A stretch of 64,000 bases of DNA from assembly GCA_024803745.1 (NCBI GenBank), contig JANJXV010000013.1:6200001-6264000 (forward strand). The letters run 5' to 3'. Source of the stretch: Megascapheus bottae (Eukaryota > Chordata > Mammalia > Rodentia > Geomyidae). The position numbers were made by a program, and so were the translations under genes. Of this stretch, positions 22,413 through 33,121 are shown piece after piece; within the stretch, counting starts at the first letter, position 1; the number at the start of each line of letters is the position of its first letter. Under the pieces are notes generated by a model. It was not told where the DNA came from and made no database searches. It worked only from the letters and a program-made list of their open reading frames with translations.

Positions 22413-23520
22413 TAATATTTCAAGATGGAAGTTCAGATCAAGTTTAATAGAATGTGGTGTGCAAGAGGCATACATAAGAAGGAAAAGGAGAGATACATCT
22501 TGGGGAGGGAGTGCCATCTGTAAAGTAACATTGTATTATGATGATAATGATACCTCATTGATTGTGTGAGGAATTAATTTTCTTGGAGATTCCAGAATTA
22601 ATAAGTGACAGGAAATTGGTTTGAGAAGAAAAAAAGATGCATAATCATTTCTTTCATTATGAAGGTGCATTCCTGACATCTCTGAGAACTAAGATTGTCC
22701 TGCAGGGAATATGATTAAAGTTACAAAGAGGAAAACAAATTAAGTAAGTCAGCTTTTGATCCTGCTGCTATATTTACCCACAAAAAAAGAGGCAGCTCTC
22801 AGGTGGCCTTTTGTCTAAGTAATGTCCTGAAATCCAAGTGTAAAAAAAGAAAAAAACAATATGAAATCTCAATTCTCCCAAATGGTTTTGGGGGTGAGTT
22901 CAGCCCTTGAGTCCCTGGGGGGCTTGGTTCCCAAGGAAACTAATCCCACTTGCTCAGCATTAGGCATCACCAGGAAAGAACTAGTTTAGCTTCTCCTGCC
23001 GCCCCCATCCCACCTCCTCTAGTGCAGGCTGGAAGCTGAGTCCCTCTGCTCTATAGGAAGTGAAATGTATTGATGTCAAAGCCACTCAAGTGAACTGTGC
23101 TCACTCAGAGGGGAGGAGGAAGGAGCAGCAAGATTTGGCCTGACTGTCTTGAAACCAATTTCACTCCAGATAGCACTCTGCTCTAAATGAAAGGTCAATA
23201 GGTTAAAAAACAAACAAACAAACAAACAAACAACAAGGTGGAGTATGGAGGGGTAGTTTGGTTGGACAGTATAAGTTTTAAGGACATATTTTGATGTCAG
23301 GTTTAGAATTATTTCAAACAATTATTTCTTTGTTTATGATTGACAAAATTGGAACAAAGACTCGATCTCCGAGTATAGTTTCAGTATTCTTCCAATAATC
23401 TGTGTTGTCTTTTTCTAAGTGTTTACAGTAGGTAGGAAGGACAAATGGTGCTGATTTTATTGGGTGGCATTGAAAAGGAATGTGGGGCTTGGAGAATGGA
23501 GAGTGAGGGCTTTCGTTGAA
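22413..23520. other. Unique intergenic DNA with a (CAAA)n tract
   Basis: No gene recognised. It contains a (CAAA)n run at 23206-23233 and a somewhat GC-richer patch near 22980-23050. Confidence 0.4.
23206..23233. repeat. (CAAA)n microsatellite
   Basis: Six to seven CAAA units. Confidence 0.9.
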
Positions 23521-23524
23521 CTCT

Positions 23525-23775
23525 ATTTTGTGCCAGGTGATTTTATATACAGCATCTCATATACAACAGCCATGAGACATTGAGATGGTTTTCATTATGC
23601 AGATGGCAAAAGCTAATACTTCGAAGCATTATTTGCCTGTTATATTAAGTAATTCTTAGCCAAACCCCGAGACCATGGTAGCCATTTCTTTTTCAGATAA
23701 GAAACTGGAGTCTCAGGAAACTTAAATGAGTTTTCTAAAGATACTTGCTGAGCAATAGGCAGGACCAGAACTGGA
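23525..23775 (-). mobile_element. MIR elements (one or two)
   Basis: 'tgtgccaggtgattttatat', 'attatgcagatggcaaaagc', and again 'ttttcagataagaaactgga' with 'caggaccagaactggaactg' follow the reversed MIR layout. The repeat of the 'cagat.gaaactg' motif suggests two overlapping copies. Confidence 0.6.
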
Positions 23776-24025
23776 ACTGTGAAACAAAAGAAAAATTTCT
23801 CCATTTCTGGAGTTACCTAAACTTTAACATAATCATAGTGAAACTAAGTGGAACATGAAAAGACTCAAATTTAAAAGTCTTTCTTCATTTCTAGACAACC
23901 AGAATTCTAAGTATTAAAGCCTGATTTGAAGTAACATTAGGCCAAGTTTAAATGAAAACATAACTGTTTAATTTACCTGGAGGCATTATTTGTGAACTTC
24001 TTTTTCTTATTCGAAAACACCATTC

Positions 24026-24215
24026 TTTTTTTTTTTTTTTTTTTACAGGTGTAGAGTGTGAACTCAGGGTCTTGAGCTCACTCGGCTGTCAACTGAGCCA
24101 TACCTCTAGTCCTGCATTTGCTGATTATTTTGGAGATGTAATCTTTTGGACTTTTATGCTTGGATTGGCTTTAAATTGTGATCATCTAAATCCTAGACTC
24201 ACCAGTGCTTGGTCA
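24026..24215 (-). mobile_element. Degenerate ID/7SL-type SINE
   Basis: T run, then 'gtgaactcagggtcttgagc', 'aactgagccatacctctagt', and a decayed head with 'gatcatctaaatcctagact'. It lacks the standard right monomer. Confidence 0.5.
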
Positions 24216-24259
24216 TTTAAAAAAAACTGTCAGCTTATTGTAAGAAGTGTAGGTTCTAC

Positions 24260-25272
24260 AGTATGAGCCAAATATTAGTTCCCCGAGTATATCTTCTCAA
24301 TTTCTAATTATGAGTATTAATTTCAGAGACAATTAGCTACTCTTAAAGTTCATATAATCGAATGGAACATTTTAACTTTTAAAATTCAAGTTGGCTCTAT
24401 TGTCAGCTAATATTCATTTGAATTCCGTCACATGTAGCCAGAAACGACTAGAACCCAGCCAGAGATGCCCAAAGAAAGGCTACACAGCACTCTACATTTG
24501 ACATCTTTAGTCTGACAAAAATTGTGTGAGATAGATAGCCTTACCTTCAACGGGAGTAAGCTGCGAATTACTTATTGCCTACTGGCTTGATGGCTTGTCC
24601 AAAGCCAGGTACTGAGCAAGGGTTTCAGTTCAAGTCAACCTAGTAGAGAGGCCAGAACCCCAAACTTTTCTACTTGCTCTCCTTCTCAATCCAAAGAGGG
24701 CAAATAAGTCTAAGTGAACTGCAAGAAAGTCTTCAAAATGCAAAAGACAATCTAAGGGGCATGACAGGTAACAGAGAGGTTCATACCCGTGACTGACTCA
24801 CTCTTAAGCAGAAGCTAACTTAGGGTGGCTGGTTCCTTTTATCTTTGCTGTGTGCTGTCTCTGTTCTACTAAAAGACGATCCAGATGCTGGCATCACCTG
24901 ACCATAAATTAGTTGTTGCTTTTTTTTTTTTTTTTTTTTTTTTAACAATCAAGGGACAAGAGGCAGAGCCCTGGACTTAGTAAGGATCCCGGGGAAACTC
25001 AGTTTTGACTCTTAGTATCAGGACTAGAGCTGGAAGAAATACTGGTTTCCTTCTTCCGTGTTCACATAGAGACAATGTGGAGATGACAACAGACCCAGTT
25101 ACAGTTACTGGCTGTTACTGTTACCAGAGCTAGGAACCAACGGAACCCCCCAGTCCCATTTCTCTGGCTCTGCCGCCTTGTCCATCTAAGGGACTTGAAT
25201 TGGAGTTTGAGAACAGGCCATCTTCTGCCTCTGGTGGCTGAAGCTAGCCAAAGAAGCACCCCAGGACACAGG
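24260..25272. other. Unique DNA upstream of FAM181B
   Basis: Sequence at 24490-24650 weakly resembles a reversed MIR, and a T run sits at 24920-24943. No exon upstream of FAM181B can be assigned from sequence alone. Confidence 0.4.
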
Positions 25273-25279
25273 GGAAGAA

Positions 25280-25374
25280 AGGAAGGAAGGAAGGAAGGAA
25301 GGAAGGAAGGAAGGAAGGAAGGAAGGAAGGAAGGAAGGACGGACGGACGGAAGGAAGGAAGGAAGGAAGGAAGG
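25280..25374. repeat. (GGAA)n microsatellite upstream of FAM181B
   Basis: About 23 tetranucleotide units, mostly GGAA, with three GGAC units at 25338-25349. It ends about 270 bp before the start codon, at the edge of the CpG island. GGAA is the core ETS-factor site. Any regulatory role is inference. Confidence 0.95.
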
Positions 25375-25429
25375 GAGTTAAGCTTTGACAAAGCACAGAA
25401 AACCAGAATAGTGAGGACAAACCCCCCTC

Positions 25430-26925
25430 CTACTCCCCTCCCCACTTGGGAGAGCAAGTCCCTCCCCTCTGCCGCAGGGGCGGTCGCCGTGCGGGTCCCT
25501 CCGCCCCTCGCTTACAAGATCTAATGCGTCCTCGAGAGCCGTGAGCCGCGCGCCGGGTCGGAGCAAGGAGACAGCGCCGCGCCGGGGCAGGAGCCGGCCG
25601 GGGGCGCACGGGCGGCGGTGCGGGGACCGCCTGGAAGCCGGGGCGATGGCGGTGCAGGCGGCGCTCCTCAGCGCGCACCCGTTCGTGCCCTTCGGCTTCG
25701 GGGGCCCCCAGGATGGGTTGGGGAGCGCCTTCGGAGGCTTGGACAAGGGCTGCTGTTTTGAGGACGAAGAGACCGGGGCGCCCACGGGCAAGCTGCTGTC
25801 GGGAGCCGAGGGTGGAGACGGGCGCGAAGCCACCCGCGATCTGCTCAGCTTCATCGACTCGGCGTCCAGCAACATCAAGCTGGCGCTGGATAAGCCCGGC
25901 AAGTCCAAGCGGAAGGTGAACCATCGCAAGTACCTGCAGAAGCAGATCAAGCGCTGCAGCGGCCTCATGGGCGCCGCGCCCCCCGGCCCGCCATCCCCGG
26001 GAGCCGCCGACACGCCCGCCCGGCGGCCGCTCGCGTCCCCCAGCGCCGCCTCGGCCCCGGCTTCGGGGAAGGCCGCCCCCCGGCGGGAGGCGGCGCAGGC
26101 CGCGGCGGCCGCCAGCCTGCAGAGCCGGAGCCTGGCCGCGCTCTTCGACTCGCTGCGCCACCTCCCCGGGGGCCCCGAGCCCGCTGGCGGGGCGCCGGCC
26201 GTGCCGGAGGCCGGGCTGGGGACGGCGATCGCCGCGAGCGGAACGGGCGGGGACGCGGCCGGCCCCGCGGGGGGAGGCTCGGCGGTCCTCGGCGCCCGGA
26301 AGATCCCGCTGCGGGCTCGCAATTTGCCCCCGTCCTTCTTCACTGAGCCGTCCCGGGAGGGCGCGGGCAACGGCTGTGGCCCGTCGGGGTCCGGCGTGAG
26401 TTTGGGAGACCTGGAGAAAGGGGCGGAGGCCGTGGAGTTCTTCGAGTTACTGGGGTCCGACTATGGCGCGGGCGCGGAGGCGGGCGTCCTGCTCTCCGCG
26501 GAGCCTCTCGACGTGTTCCCCGCCGGGGCCGCCGTCCTGCGGGGACCCTTGGAGCTGGAGCCGGGCCTCTTCGAGCCACCGTCGGCGTTGGTGGGGAACC
26601 TACTGTACCCCGATCCCTGGAGCTCCCCAAGTTGTCCCCCCACCAAGAAATCGTCCCTGGCCGCAGCCCGCGGTGGTTTGACCTTGAACGAGCCCTTGAG
26701 GCCCCTCTACCCCGCCGCCACGGACACCCCGGGCGGGGAGGACGGGCCCGGCCTCCTGGCCTCGTTCGCCCCCTTCTTCGACTGCACCCCGCCGCCTGCG
26801 CCCCCTCAGGTGTCCTACGACTACAGCACCGGCTACGGCCGCACGGCGTATGCCGGCCTTTGGAGACAGGATGGGGTTTGGGAAGGCGCGCCCGGGGAAG
26901 AGGGGGCGCACCAGGATTGACTGCG
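25430..26925. promoter_or_regulatory. CpG island spanning FAM181B
   Basis: GC content and CpG density rise abruptly near 25430, peak at 25540-26300 and fall after the stop codon, in contrast to the CpG-poor surroundings. This is typical of a developmental single-exon gene promoter. No TATA box is evident, so the start site is probably near 25450-25600 (inference). Confidence 0.85.
25646..26920 (+). CDS. FAM181B: FAM181B, TEAD-interacting protein
   Basis: A single-exon ORF encodes 424 residues, close to the human protein's length (about 426 as I recall). The start at 25646 gives the family N-terminus MAVQAALLSAHPFVPFGFGG. The frame stays open 35 codons upstream, but that extension is not family-like and lies in GC-rich leader. 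The conserved FAM181 core spans residues 60-104 (ATRDLLSFIDSASSNIKLAL, then a basic KSKRKVNHRKYLQKQIKRC that could act in nuclear targeting). Alanine- and proline-rich low complexity follows. Residues 220-234 (PLRARNLPPSFFTEP) match the YAP omega-loop pattern LxxLPxSFF, the published TEAD-binding motif of FAM181A/B. An acidic patch (EAVEFFELLG, 261-270) and a C-terminal YDYSTGYGRTAYAGLW block are also conserved as I recall. In mammals it is expressed in embryonic nervous tissue, and function beyond TEAD binding is poorly known. I see no frameshift or premature stop. Confidence 0.97.
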   Translation: MAVQAALLSAHPFVPFGFGGPQDGLGSAFGGLDKGCCFEDEETGAPTGKLLSGAEGGDGREATRDLLSFIDSASSNIKLALDKPGKSKRKVNHRKYLQKQIKRCSGLMGAAPPGPPSPGAADTPARRPLASPSAASAPASGKAAPRREAAQAAAAASLQSRSLAALFDSLRHLPGGPEPAGGAPAVPEAGLGTAIAASGTGGDAAGPAGGGSAVLGARKIPLRARNLPPSFFTEPSREGAGNGCGPSGSGVSLGDLEKGAEAVEFFELLGSDYGAGAEAGVLLSAEPLDVFPAGAAVLRGPLELEPGLFEPPSALVGNLLYPDPWSSPSCPPTKKSSLAAARGGLTLNEPLRPLYPAATDTPGGEDGPGLLASFAPFFDCTPPPAPPQVSYDYSTGYGRTAYAGLWRQDGVWEGAPGEEGAHQD

Positions 26926-27043
26926 GGGTACCCTTCCCTCCCTTCAGGACAGCTGTGGGGAGCGCCGCCCTCTGGGTCTCTCCTGAACTCGCAGAACGAT
27001 GAGGTGAAGTGGGATTTAAAAGAATTTTAAAAAAGACACAACG

Positions 27044-27049
27044 AATAAA
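27044..27049 (+). terminator. FAM181B: FAM181B poly(A) signal candidate
   Basis: AATAAA 124 bases after the stop codon, in A-rich sequence. Cleavage would fall near 27060-27075. Longer 3' ends using the later ATTAAA-like 'caattaaag' at 27301 cannot be excluded. Confidence 0.55.
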
Positions 27050-27069
27050 AGGAACTTAGGACAAAAGAA

Positions 27070-27980
27070 GAGCAATTCGGGGAGTTGTTTTAATCTCAGC
27101 TTCAAGTTTTGTTTTTGTTTGGATTAGAGCCGTCGTTAAAGCAAGACAGGTTATGGGGGGGGGATAACAAGATTGATCATGGCCAAAGCGCCCCGAGGTG
27201 GCTGGGGTCGCCGTCTGTTCCTCTCCAACCTTTCAGCAAAACGCAGGGAACTCAGGGTAGTTACCTCTTCTGAAGAGCGCGCTGGTCCCTCCCTCGACAG
27301 CAATTAAAGTCTATATTGAAAAAGAGTGGAACGAGCTATGTTGTTATTGATGTGTTTTTCTAGAGGAGCGTTTCCCTCGGCGTTTCCTAGCTCTGGTTCT
27401 TGGTGTGGTTTTATTATCTGTCACTTTTGAGACTCCCCCCCTCCCTCTACACCCTCTCCCCTTTTCCCCATTCCTTTTCACTGTTCCCGGGTGTCTTTTC
27501 CTTTTCTTCTTTCTTCCCTGGCCTCTCATTGCTCTTTCTGACACTGGTTTGCTTCTTTTTTTTTTTTTTTTTTTTTTTTTTTTGCCAATCTCTGAGGAAG
27601 GAGGAAGATGGACAATCCTGCAGTCCATTTCTCACCTTTCCCTTTCTAGTGTACCAACCACTTGGGAAGGTGGGAAGGAGGCAGGTAAGTTTCCTGGGAG
27701 GAGATGGCCCTGTGCCTTCCCTTTTCATTTCTTCACAGCTCTTTGGTTAGCTCAGAAGTGAAATACACGCATCGCAAAACCACAGTACCCTGGAAGTCAC
27801 CAGGAATGGAAGTCCCCAAGTCTTTGTTGGCCCAACCATTCTCCTCCTGATTGAATTGTTTCCAGACTGTAGGACTTTCTCAACTCCCTTCCATCCCTTC
27901 CCTTGGTTTCTGCTTCCCTGTTTGCCGTGTGTCTACATTTTGTTTTCCTTTTTTTTTTTTTTTTTAAATTTTTATTTTTT
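27070..27980. other. 3' flank of FAM181B
   Basis: Unique sequence with a 28-base T run at 27556-27583 and a second T run at 27950-27965. Frames across the T-rich part encode phenylalanine runs and are not genes. Confidence 0.5.
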
Positions 27981-27982
27981 CC

Positions 27983-28203
27983 CCAGTCCTGGGGCAGGCA
28001 CTGTCTCTGAACTTTTTTCCCCCCTCCTAAAAATCAGAGCCCTTTAACACACTTGAGCTTTCACAGTTCCAGCATTTGGGGGGTGGTTAATTGGAAAGAA
28101 AGAGTTTCATGGACTTTCCTGCTAGGACTGTCTTCAAACTCCAATCCTTAGTTCTCAGCTCCTGAATAACTAGGGTTACAGGAATGAGCCATTGCAGCCT
28201 GGC
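27983..28203 (-). mobile_element. SINE family B
   Basis: Part of the right monomer is deleted and a C-rich patch inserted (28018-28026). Linker 'gttaattggaaagaaagagt' and reversed head ('actagggttacaggaatgag') are clear. Confidence 0.8.
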
Positions 28204-28204
28204 T

Positions 28205-28794
28205 GTCCTCACTTCACATAAGCATATTCTTGTTCATAGTGACAGGGAAAGGCGAAATGTGTGGGGTTTTCAAAGGACCCTCTCATTCTCTAAATAAAAC
28301 TTTGGTGAGTAGCATCACCTGAAAGGATCCTGGAGGGATGAATCTCAATCTGCTCCCTGTGGGAAATGGGAACAGAGGGTGGGGGGGGGAGAGGGGAGCG
28401 GTGATGGATGTGGTCTATGGTGGAGACAATCTGACAGATCAAGGAGGACTGGGTGGCAGCAGACAGCTGGAGGGAGAGCAGAGGCCTACACAGGTGAATA
28501 TGCAAGACAGGCTGAGAACTGAGGAGATGCAGGGGAGAGGTCTATTGATTGTGCTGCCAAGGAAAGCTGCTCTGTTCCAGGCAGGCAGGCAGGATAGAGA
28601 AACATCTCTAGATGTTGGAAAGTCAAAACTGCCACATGGTCAAAACAGAGTTCAAAATCGAGGTCAATGTCAGCAAAAACCTGAATATTATTGTGATATT
28701 TTGAAAAGAATGTATACACAGAAAAGGAAACCCCAACGAAATCAAGTGCATATGGAGGGATGACAGACACAACTTTATTGTTTGTTTTATTTTT
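28205..28794. other. Unique intergenic DNA
   Basis: No gene or repeat recognised. A 141-codon + frame at 28338-28763 starts in G-rich sequence and has no recognisable domain. Confidence 0.4.
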
Positions 28795-29100
28795 AAATTT
28801 GTTTTTAAAATTATCTTTAAGGAGGTGTTCAACAGATTTTCAATCCAACAGTGCATCTTTTTTTTGCATTTTTTATTGTAATTAGTAAAAGGGTTACATG
28901 ATATTTGCCAAATACAAGGTGCATTAATTCACATACATTGATACCCTTTCACATGTCTTGGTACCCATTTCCCTCCCCCCCACACCCCCCACCCCTCTTG
29001 GTTTTCCCCCCTTTCCTATCAAATTTCCAACAGTGCATCTTGAACAATGCCACTCCTTTCTTTGCTCTCATCTCCTCGTACTCCACCCATTCCTTAAAAT
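28795..29100 (-). mobile_element. Older L1 3' end split by a younger L1
   Basis: 'attatctttaaggaggtgtt' and 'ccaacagtgcatctt' on the left continue after the insertion as 'gaacaatgccactcctttct'. This is the terminal block seen at 8870 in the same orientation. Confidence 0.65.
28860..29026 (-). mobile_element. Short 5'-truncated L1 with exact target duplication
   Basis: 167 bp of L1 3' UTR, T run first, then 'ttattgtaattagtaaaagg'. The 15-base duplication 'ccaacagtgcatctt' lies at 28845-28859 and 29027-29041. A clear case of L1 inserting into an older L1. Confidence 0.92.
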
Positions 29101-29590
29101 GTGAGCACTAAGTCACTTTCTTCTTTATAAAACTTTTCTGAAGAAAGCTTCTTCAAAGTGTTTATTTTTATAAAGATTAGTTCCATGGTGCTAAGAGCAT
29201 TTTATTTTAAAATATCATTTATTAAGATTATTTTACAAATTTATCCGGCATAGAATTTCATAGTAAAATGACATTAACAACAGTGTGATTATTTCTAAAG
29301 CTTTATTGCCACCATAATGTTTCTTATTTTTCCCCTTGAGAGGGTCTGCTGTAATTTGCATGTAGTCGATGTCCCATGTATCACTGTGCCATCAGCAGAG
29401 TTTCTAAACCTCAACACTGTTGATATTTTTGCATGCTAAAATTCTTTGCTGTGGGGGTTGTCTTGTAGAGTAATTATCAATATCCTTGGCTCCTTAGTAA
29501 TAAAAAATATCCCCATTTCCACATATTCCCCCAAATCAAAATTACTACAGTTGAGAACCACTGTGTTGGACAAATACATGTACAGTGGGT
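29101..29590. other. Unique intergenic DNA
   Basis: AT-rich, no gene or clear repeat. Confidence 0.4.
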
Positions 29591-29840
29591 ATTCAGCACT
29601 TTCACATATTATCTCACTTAACTTTTAGAGGTCTGTGTTTAGTCGTTGCTATTTCACTCATTGTTATTGGTAAAAAACTAAGGCTAAGGGAGGGGCTAAA
29701 TCAATCAGCTGCTAATTTACCAGCCATGGACCAGTTACTTAATCTACTTAATGCTTTCCCATTGGCAAATTGGATAATAATGCATCAAAAAAGGGTGTTG
29801 TGAGGGTTTGGACAGTACTTGGCAAGGCTTGGTACTGGGT
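29590..29840. mobile_element. Two MIR traces, opposite orientations
   Basis: 29590-29715 resembles reversed MIR ('tattatctcacttaactttt'). 29725-29840 resembles forward MIR ('cagttacttaatctacttaa', 'ggtgttgtgagggtttggac'). Confidence 0.5.
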
Positions 29841-30132
29841 TCCAAATCTTTTTGTCATCCAGAACAGTAAGCATGTGTGCTGGGTTCCTGTAGAACCCCC
29901 CAATGGCCTATCTGATCCCTCTTCTCCCCACTTTCCAAACTGATCTGTGTGACTACACCACCCCTGCCACAGTAAAGCAGTGCCTATTAATAACAGCTTT
30001 GTCGAATAGCCCCCTCTGAGGGCTAAATGTATCTTTACTTCCTTTCCTTTACCATTTTCCACCTGTTAGTGTTTTCCTCTCTTGTCTGGTAACATCAATA
30101 TCGGTAAAGACTTGTCTTTCTCCCTAGACTTG

Positions 30133-30350
30133 TTAACACATTGATAAGGTCTCACTTTTTGCTTGGTCTTGGGCTTGGACCATATCATATGCTTAGCATA
30201 CTTGAGATGACGGGCATAAGCCTATCTGTCCTGATTACTGATTGTGACGAAATCTTACTAACTTCTTGCCTGGGCTAGGTTTGAACTGCAATTCTTCTAA
30301 TCTCTGCCTCTGAAGTGTCTAGAATTTCAGGAGTGTGCCACCCTATCTAG
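30133..30350 (-). mobile_element. Degenerate 7SL/B1-type SINE
   Basis: 'ttgcctgggctaggtttgaa' then 'tctctgcctctgaagtgtct' and 'tcaggagtgtgccacc' is a reversed 7SL-like head. The other half has decayed. Confidence 0.55.
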
Positions 30351-30746
30351 CTTACTCAGAGTAGATTTTAAGTGCTCTCACTGCAAATACATGGTAAATA
30401 GATAGGATAAAGCATACCATAAAGCTGATTTAGCCATTTCATCCTATGTTGGTTAAGGCATCACAAACAACATAAGGCATCATAAACAAAATAAGCAACA
30501 TTTTTACTTTCTAATTACAGCAAAATTTTAACAAAGGAGTTGTTTTAAATGCATCGAGGCATTTTACATAACTAGAAATACAATATCCTTCTAATTGCAT
30601 GGTGGGACAGACTGAGGATCCTAGTCTGGTGGGATTAATTATAATAAATATTATTAATTATAGTGACTATTATACTTCTATGAAAAGTATTTACGATGAC
30701 TTTCTCAGATGGCCATTCATTTGTGCCTACAATGTGTTTTCATATC
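30351..30746. other. Unique AT-rich DNA
   Basis: No gene or repeat recognised. Confidence 0.4.
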
Positions 30747-30760
30747 ATCCTGCAGCTTTT

Positions 30761-30998
30761 TTTTTTTTTTTGGTCAGGTGTGAAACTTGAACCCTGGGCC
30801 TGAGTGTTGTCACTAAGCTCTTCAGCTCAAGGCTACCATCCTATCCCTTGAGCCACAGAACCACTTCCCATTTTCTAGTTGTTAATTGGAGATAAGAGTC
30901 TCATGGATTTTTTAGTGTCTGGGCTGGCTTTGAACCTCGACTCTCAGATCAGCCTACTGAGTAGCTAGGATTACAGGTGTGAGCCACTGTGCCTGGCA
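30761..30998 (-). mobile_element. SINE family B with exact target duplication
   Basis: Complete reversed copy with a 12-base T tail. The 14-base duplication 'atcctgcagctttt' is exact at 30747-30760 and 30999-31012. Confidence 0.94.
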
Positions 30999-31012
30999 AT
31001 CCTGCAGCTTTT

Positions 31013-31405
31013 GAATGCCATAAACCTTTGCCCATCTGCATTCAAGCTCCCCACCCTCCCTCCTCTATCTGGTCACCTAGCCTGCCCTGCGCCTCCTTTC
31101 CTCCCTTAAGATGCTGCTTTTTTTGGTCCACAGGGCAGACACACTCCCATCAGCAAGCTCTGTCCCATCCCGTCAGCCTCTCTGTCTCTTCTTACATTTC
31201 CCTCTCATTCTAGAAATAAGCCTTTGACCCGACTTTAAAAATGTTAACCAGGAGGAACAAAGAAGTGAGAAGCTTGCTCAGTTCTCAAATGCTTTTCTCT
31301 CTAGGAGGTGTTCTATCTTCTCTTTAGAGTCAAGTCTCTCAGAATAAGAATCCATACTTTTTGCTTTTACCTTAACTGCTGCTTAACCTTTAAATAACAT
31401 ATAAC
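31013..31405. other. Unique intergenic DNA
   Basis: CT-rich middle part, no gene recognised. Confidence 0.4.
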
Positions 31406-31407
31406 AA

Positions 31408-31694
31408 GCACATGGTTGAGGGCTTACTCCTATAATCCCAGCTACTCAAAGGCTGAAATCTGGGGGGGGGCAACACGGTCTAAAGCCAATTTGTGCAGTT
31501 TTCTAGGACAAATCTATGGGACTACTTAGCTCCAATTCACCAGAAGTGAGCAGTGTGCTGGTGGCTCACACCTGTAATCTTAACCCAGGCAAGAAAATCC
31601 AAGGGGCTCTTATTGTCAATGAACCAGCAGAAACTGGAAGTAGCAGTGTGGCTCAAAATGGTAGAGCACTAGCCTTGATTGAAAGGTGCAGAAC

Positions 31695-31697
<3 letters not shown>
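31408..31697 (+). mobile_element. Two overlapping or nested family B SINEs
   Basis: A head at 31420-31475 runs to the linker and first bases of a right monomer ('caattcaccagaagtga'). A second, shortened copy follows ('gctggtggctcacacctgta' at about 31558) and carries the tail. The first copy appears cut by the second. Confidence 0.65.

Positions 31698-31730
<33 letters not shown>
31698..31730. repeat. (CA)n tail of a SINE
   Basis: 16 CA units at the end of the preceding right monomer. Confidence 0.94.
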
Positions 31731-31736
<6 letters not shown>

Positions 31737-31997
31737 TAACAACAGATTCTTAATCCTTAGTAAATCATTTTGTTTCTACCATTCATGTCTCAAGAACACC
31801 TCCAATTGAAGCCCCAGTAGACAGACATAGGGTCTGCAGTTTTCTTGACTTTTCAACTCCATTTGAATATTTCTATTCCTTTTCCCTGGGAGTTCTCCTT
31901 GTGTCCATGGACCCTATTTAAACTTCCACTGTCAATAAAGCACCTTTACTTTAGAATCTTCTATGATAGCACAAAACCCAGGTTCATTTCTTATAGG

Positions 31998-32372
31998 AGT
32001 ATACTGCATTACATGGGCATAGCGGTTCAAACTTGTAATTCTAGCTACTGGGGAGGCAGAGATTGGTGGACTCATGGTGTAGAGTCATCTTGGGAATAAA
32101 AGTTAGTAAGACTTCATCTCAACCAATTGCTAGGTGTGGTAGCACAAGTCTGTTATCCTTGCTCTGGGCAAACAAAATGGCTGGGTATGATGGTAAGACT
32201 GTTCGCTCAGCAACAAAGGAAGACAAAAGTAGAAAGATCACAGAATGGGAAAGCCTGGGCATAAAGAAAAGACCTTTCTCAAAAGTAGCCTAGAAAGGAG
32301 TTGGAGGTATGGCTCAAATAGTAAAGTGCCTGCCTGACAAGAAGCAGACCCAGAGATTAGTCTACAGTATCA
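31998..32372 (+). mobile_element. Trimeric SINE, family C (7SL + 7SL + ID-like)
   Basis: First 7SL-like unit: 'aacttgtaattctagctact' to 'acttcatctcaacca'. Second: 'gctaggtgtggtagcacaag' to 'agacctttctcaaaagtagc'. Third, ID-like: 'gttggaggtatggctcaaat' to 'agtctacagtatcatg'. The same three-unit order recurs at 33385 and 47133. No shared right monomer of families A and B. Confidence 0.7.
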
Positions 32373-32914
32373 TGAAAATAATAAATAAACAAATAATTAT
32401 CATTCTTCTGCCTCTTTTATTGGGGGTCAAATTTGCCTTCTTAACATCTTCTGGAAATTGTCAATTGCAATGCATAATTGATTATTATGGTTGGAGAGGG
32501 GACTGCTCATTCTCTCATTTGAGTTTCATCCAAAATATGTGACACAGTCAATTAACCATACATCATTATTAGGTAGGGGCTTATTGTGCAGAAAAAGCCT
32601 TCCCTTCTTTTTTTTCCAGACAGAATTTTACTACATAGCCTAGGATAACCACCATATGATATGAATACTTTTCTTGAAAATAATTTACTTCATTGTTATT
32701 ATGAAGGTGATGGAGGGATTAAAATTACGGGAGTCAGGTAATGAATACACTTCTCTTCATACAGTGTCATCTGCTCTCTCCCAGTCTCTCTTCCCGCCTC
32801 CGTTCATTTTCATCAGTGTCCAGTGAGCTCCACTGTTGCACTTTTTCATCCTTTTTCTCTTAAATTCTGTACCCTCACGGCCCCCAGCCTCCCAAAGATA
32901 TAAATGTGAGAACT
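32373..32914. other. Unique intergenic DNA with a B1 trace
   Basis: 'agacagaattttactacata' then 'gcctaggataacc' near 32617-32650 resembles a reversed B1 end. Otherwise nothing recognised. Confidence 0.4.
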
Positions 32915-33121
32915 TTTTTTTTTTTTTTTTTTTTACCACTCCTGGGCCTTGAGCTCAGGGTCTGAGCACTGTCCTTGGACTTTCTCAAGGCTAGAGTTCT
33001 ACCATTTGAGCCTCAGCACCATTTCTGGCTTTTTTCTATGTATGTGGTACCGAGGAATTGAACCCGGGTCTTCATGCATGCTAGGCAAGCACTTTAACCA
33101 CTAGGCCAAACTCCCGGCCCC
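32915..33121 (-). mobile_element. SINE family A
   Basis: Long T tail (about 20), right monomer, linker and ID-like head 'ccaaactcccggcccc'. 'gagaac' on both sides is a short candidate target duplication. Well preserved. Confidence 0.92.

Noticed and set aside
25541..25645. In-frame upstream ATG that would add 35 residues to FAM181B
   Set aside because: The added peptide is arginine/proline-rich leader sequence unlike the family N-terminus, which starts MAVQAALL at 25646.
25378..26370. 330-residue minus-strand frame across FAM181B
   Set aside because: It is the antisense shadow of a GC-rich coding exon. It crosses the promoter region and lacks any family resemblance.
28338..28763. 141-codon + frame
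   Set aside because: No domain or relatives recognised. It starts in a G-rich run and shows no sign of coding constraint that I can see.
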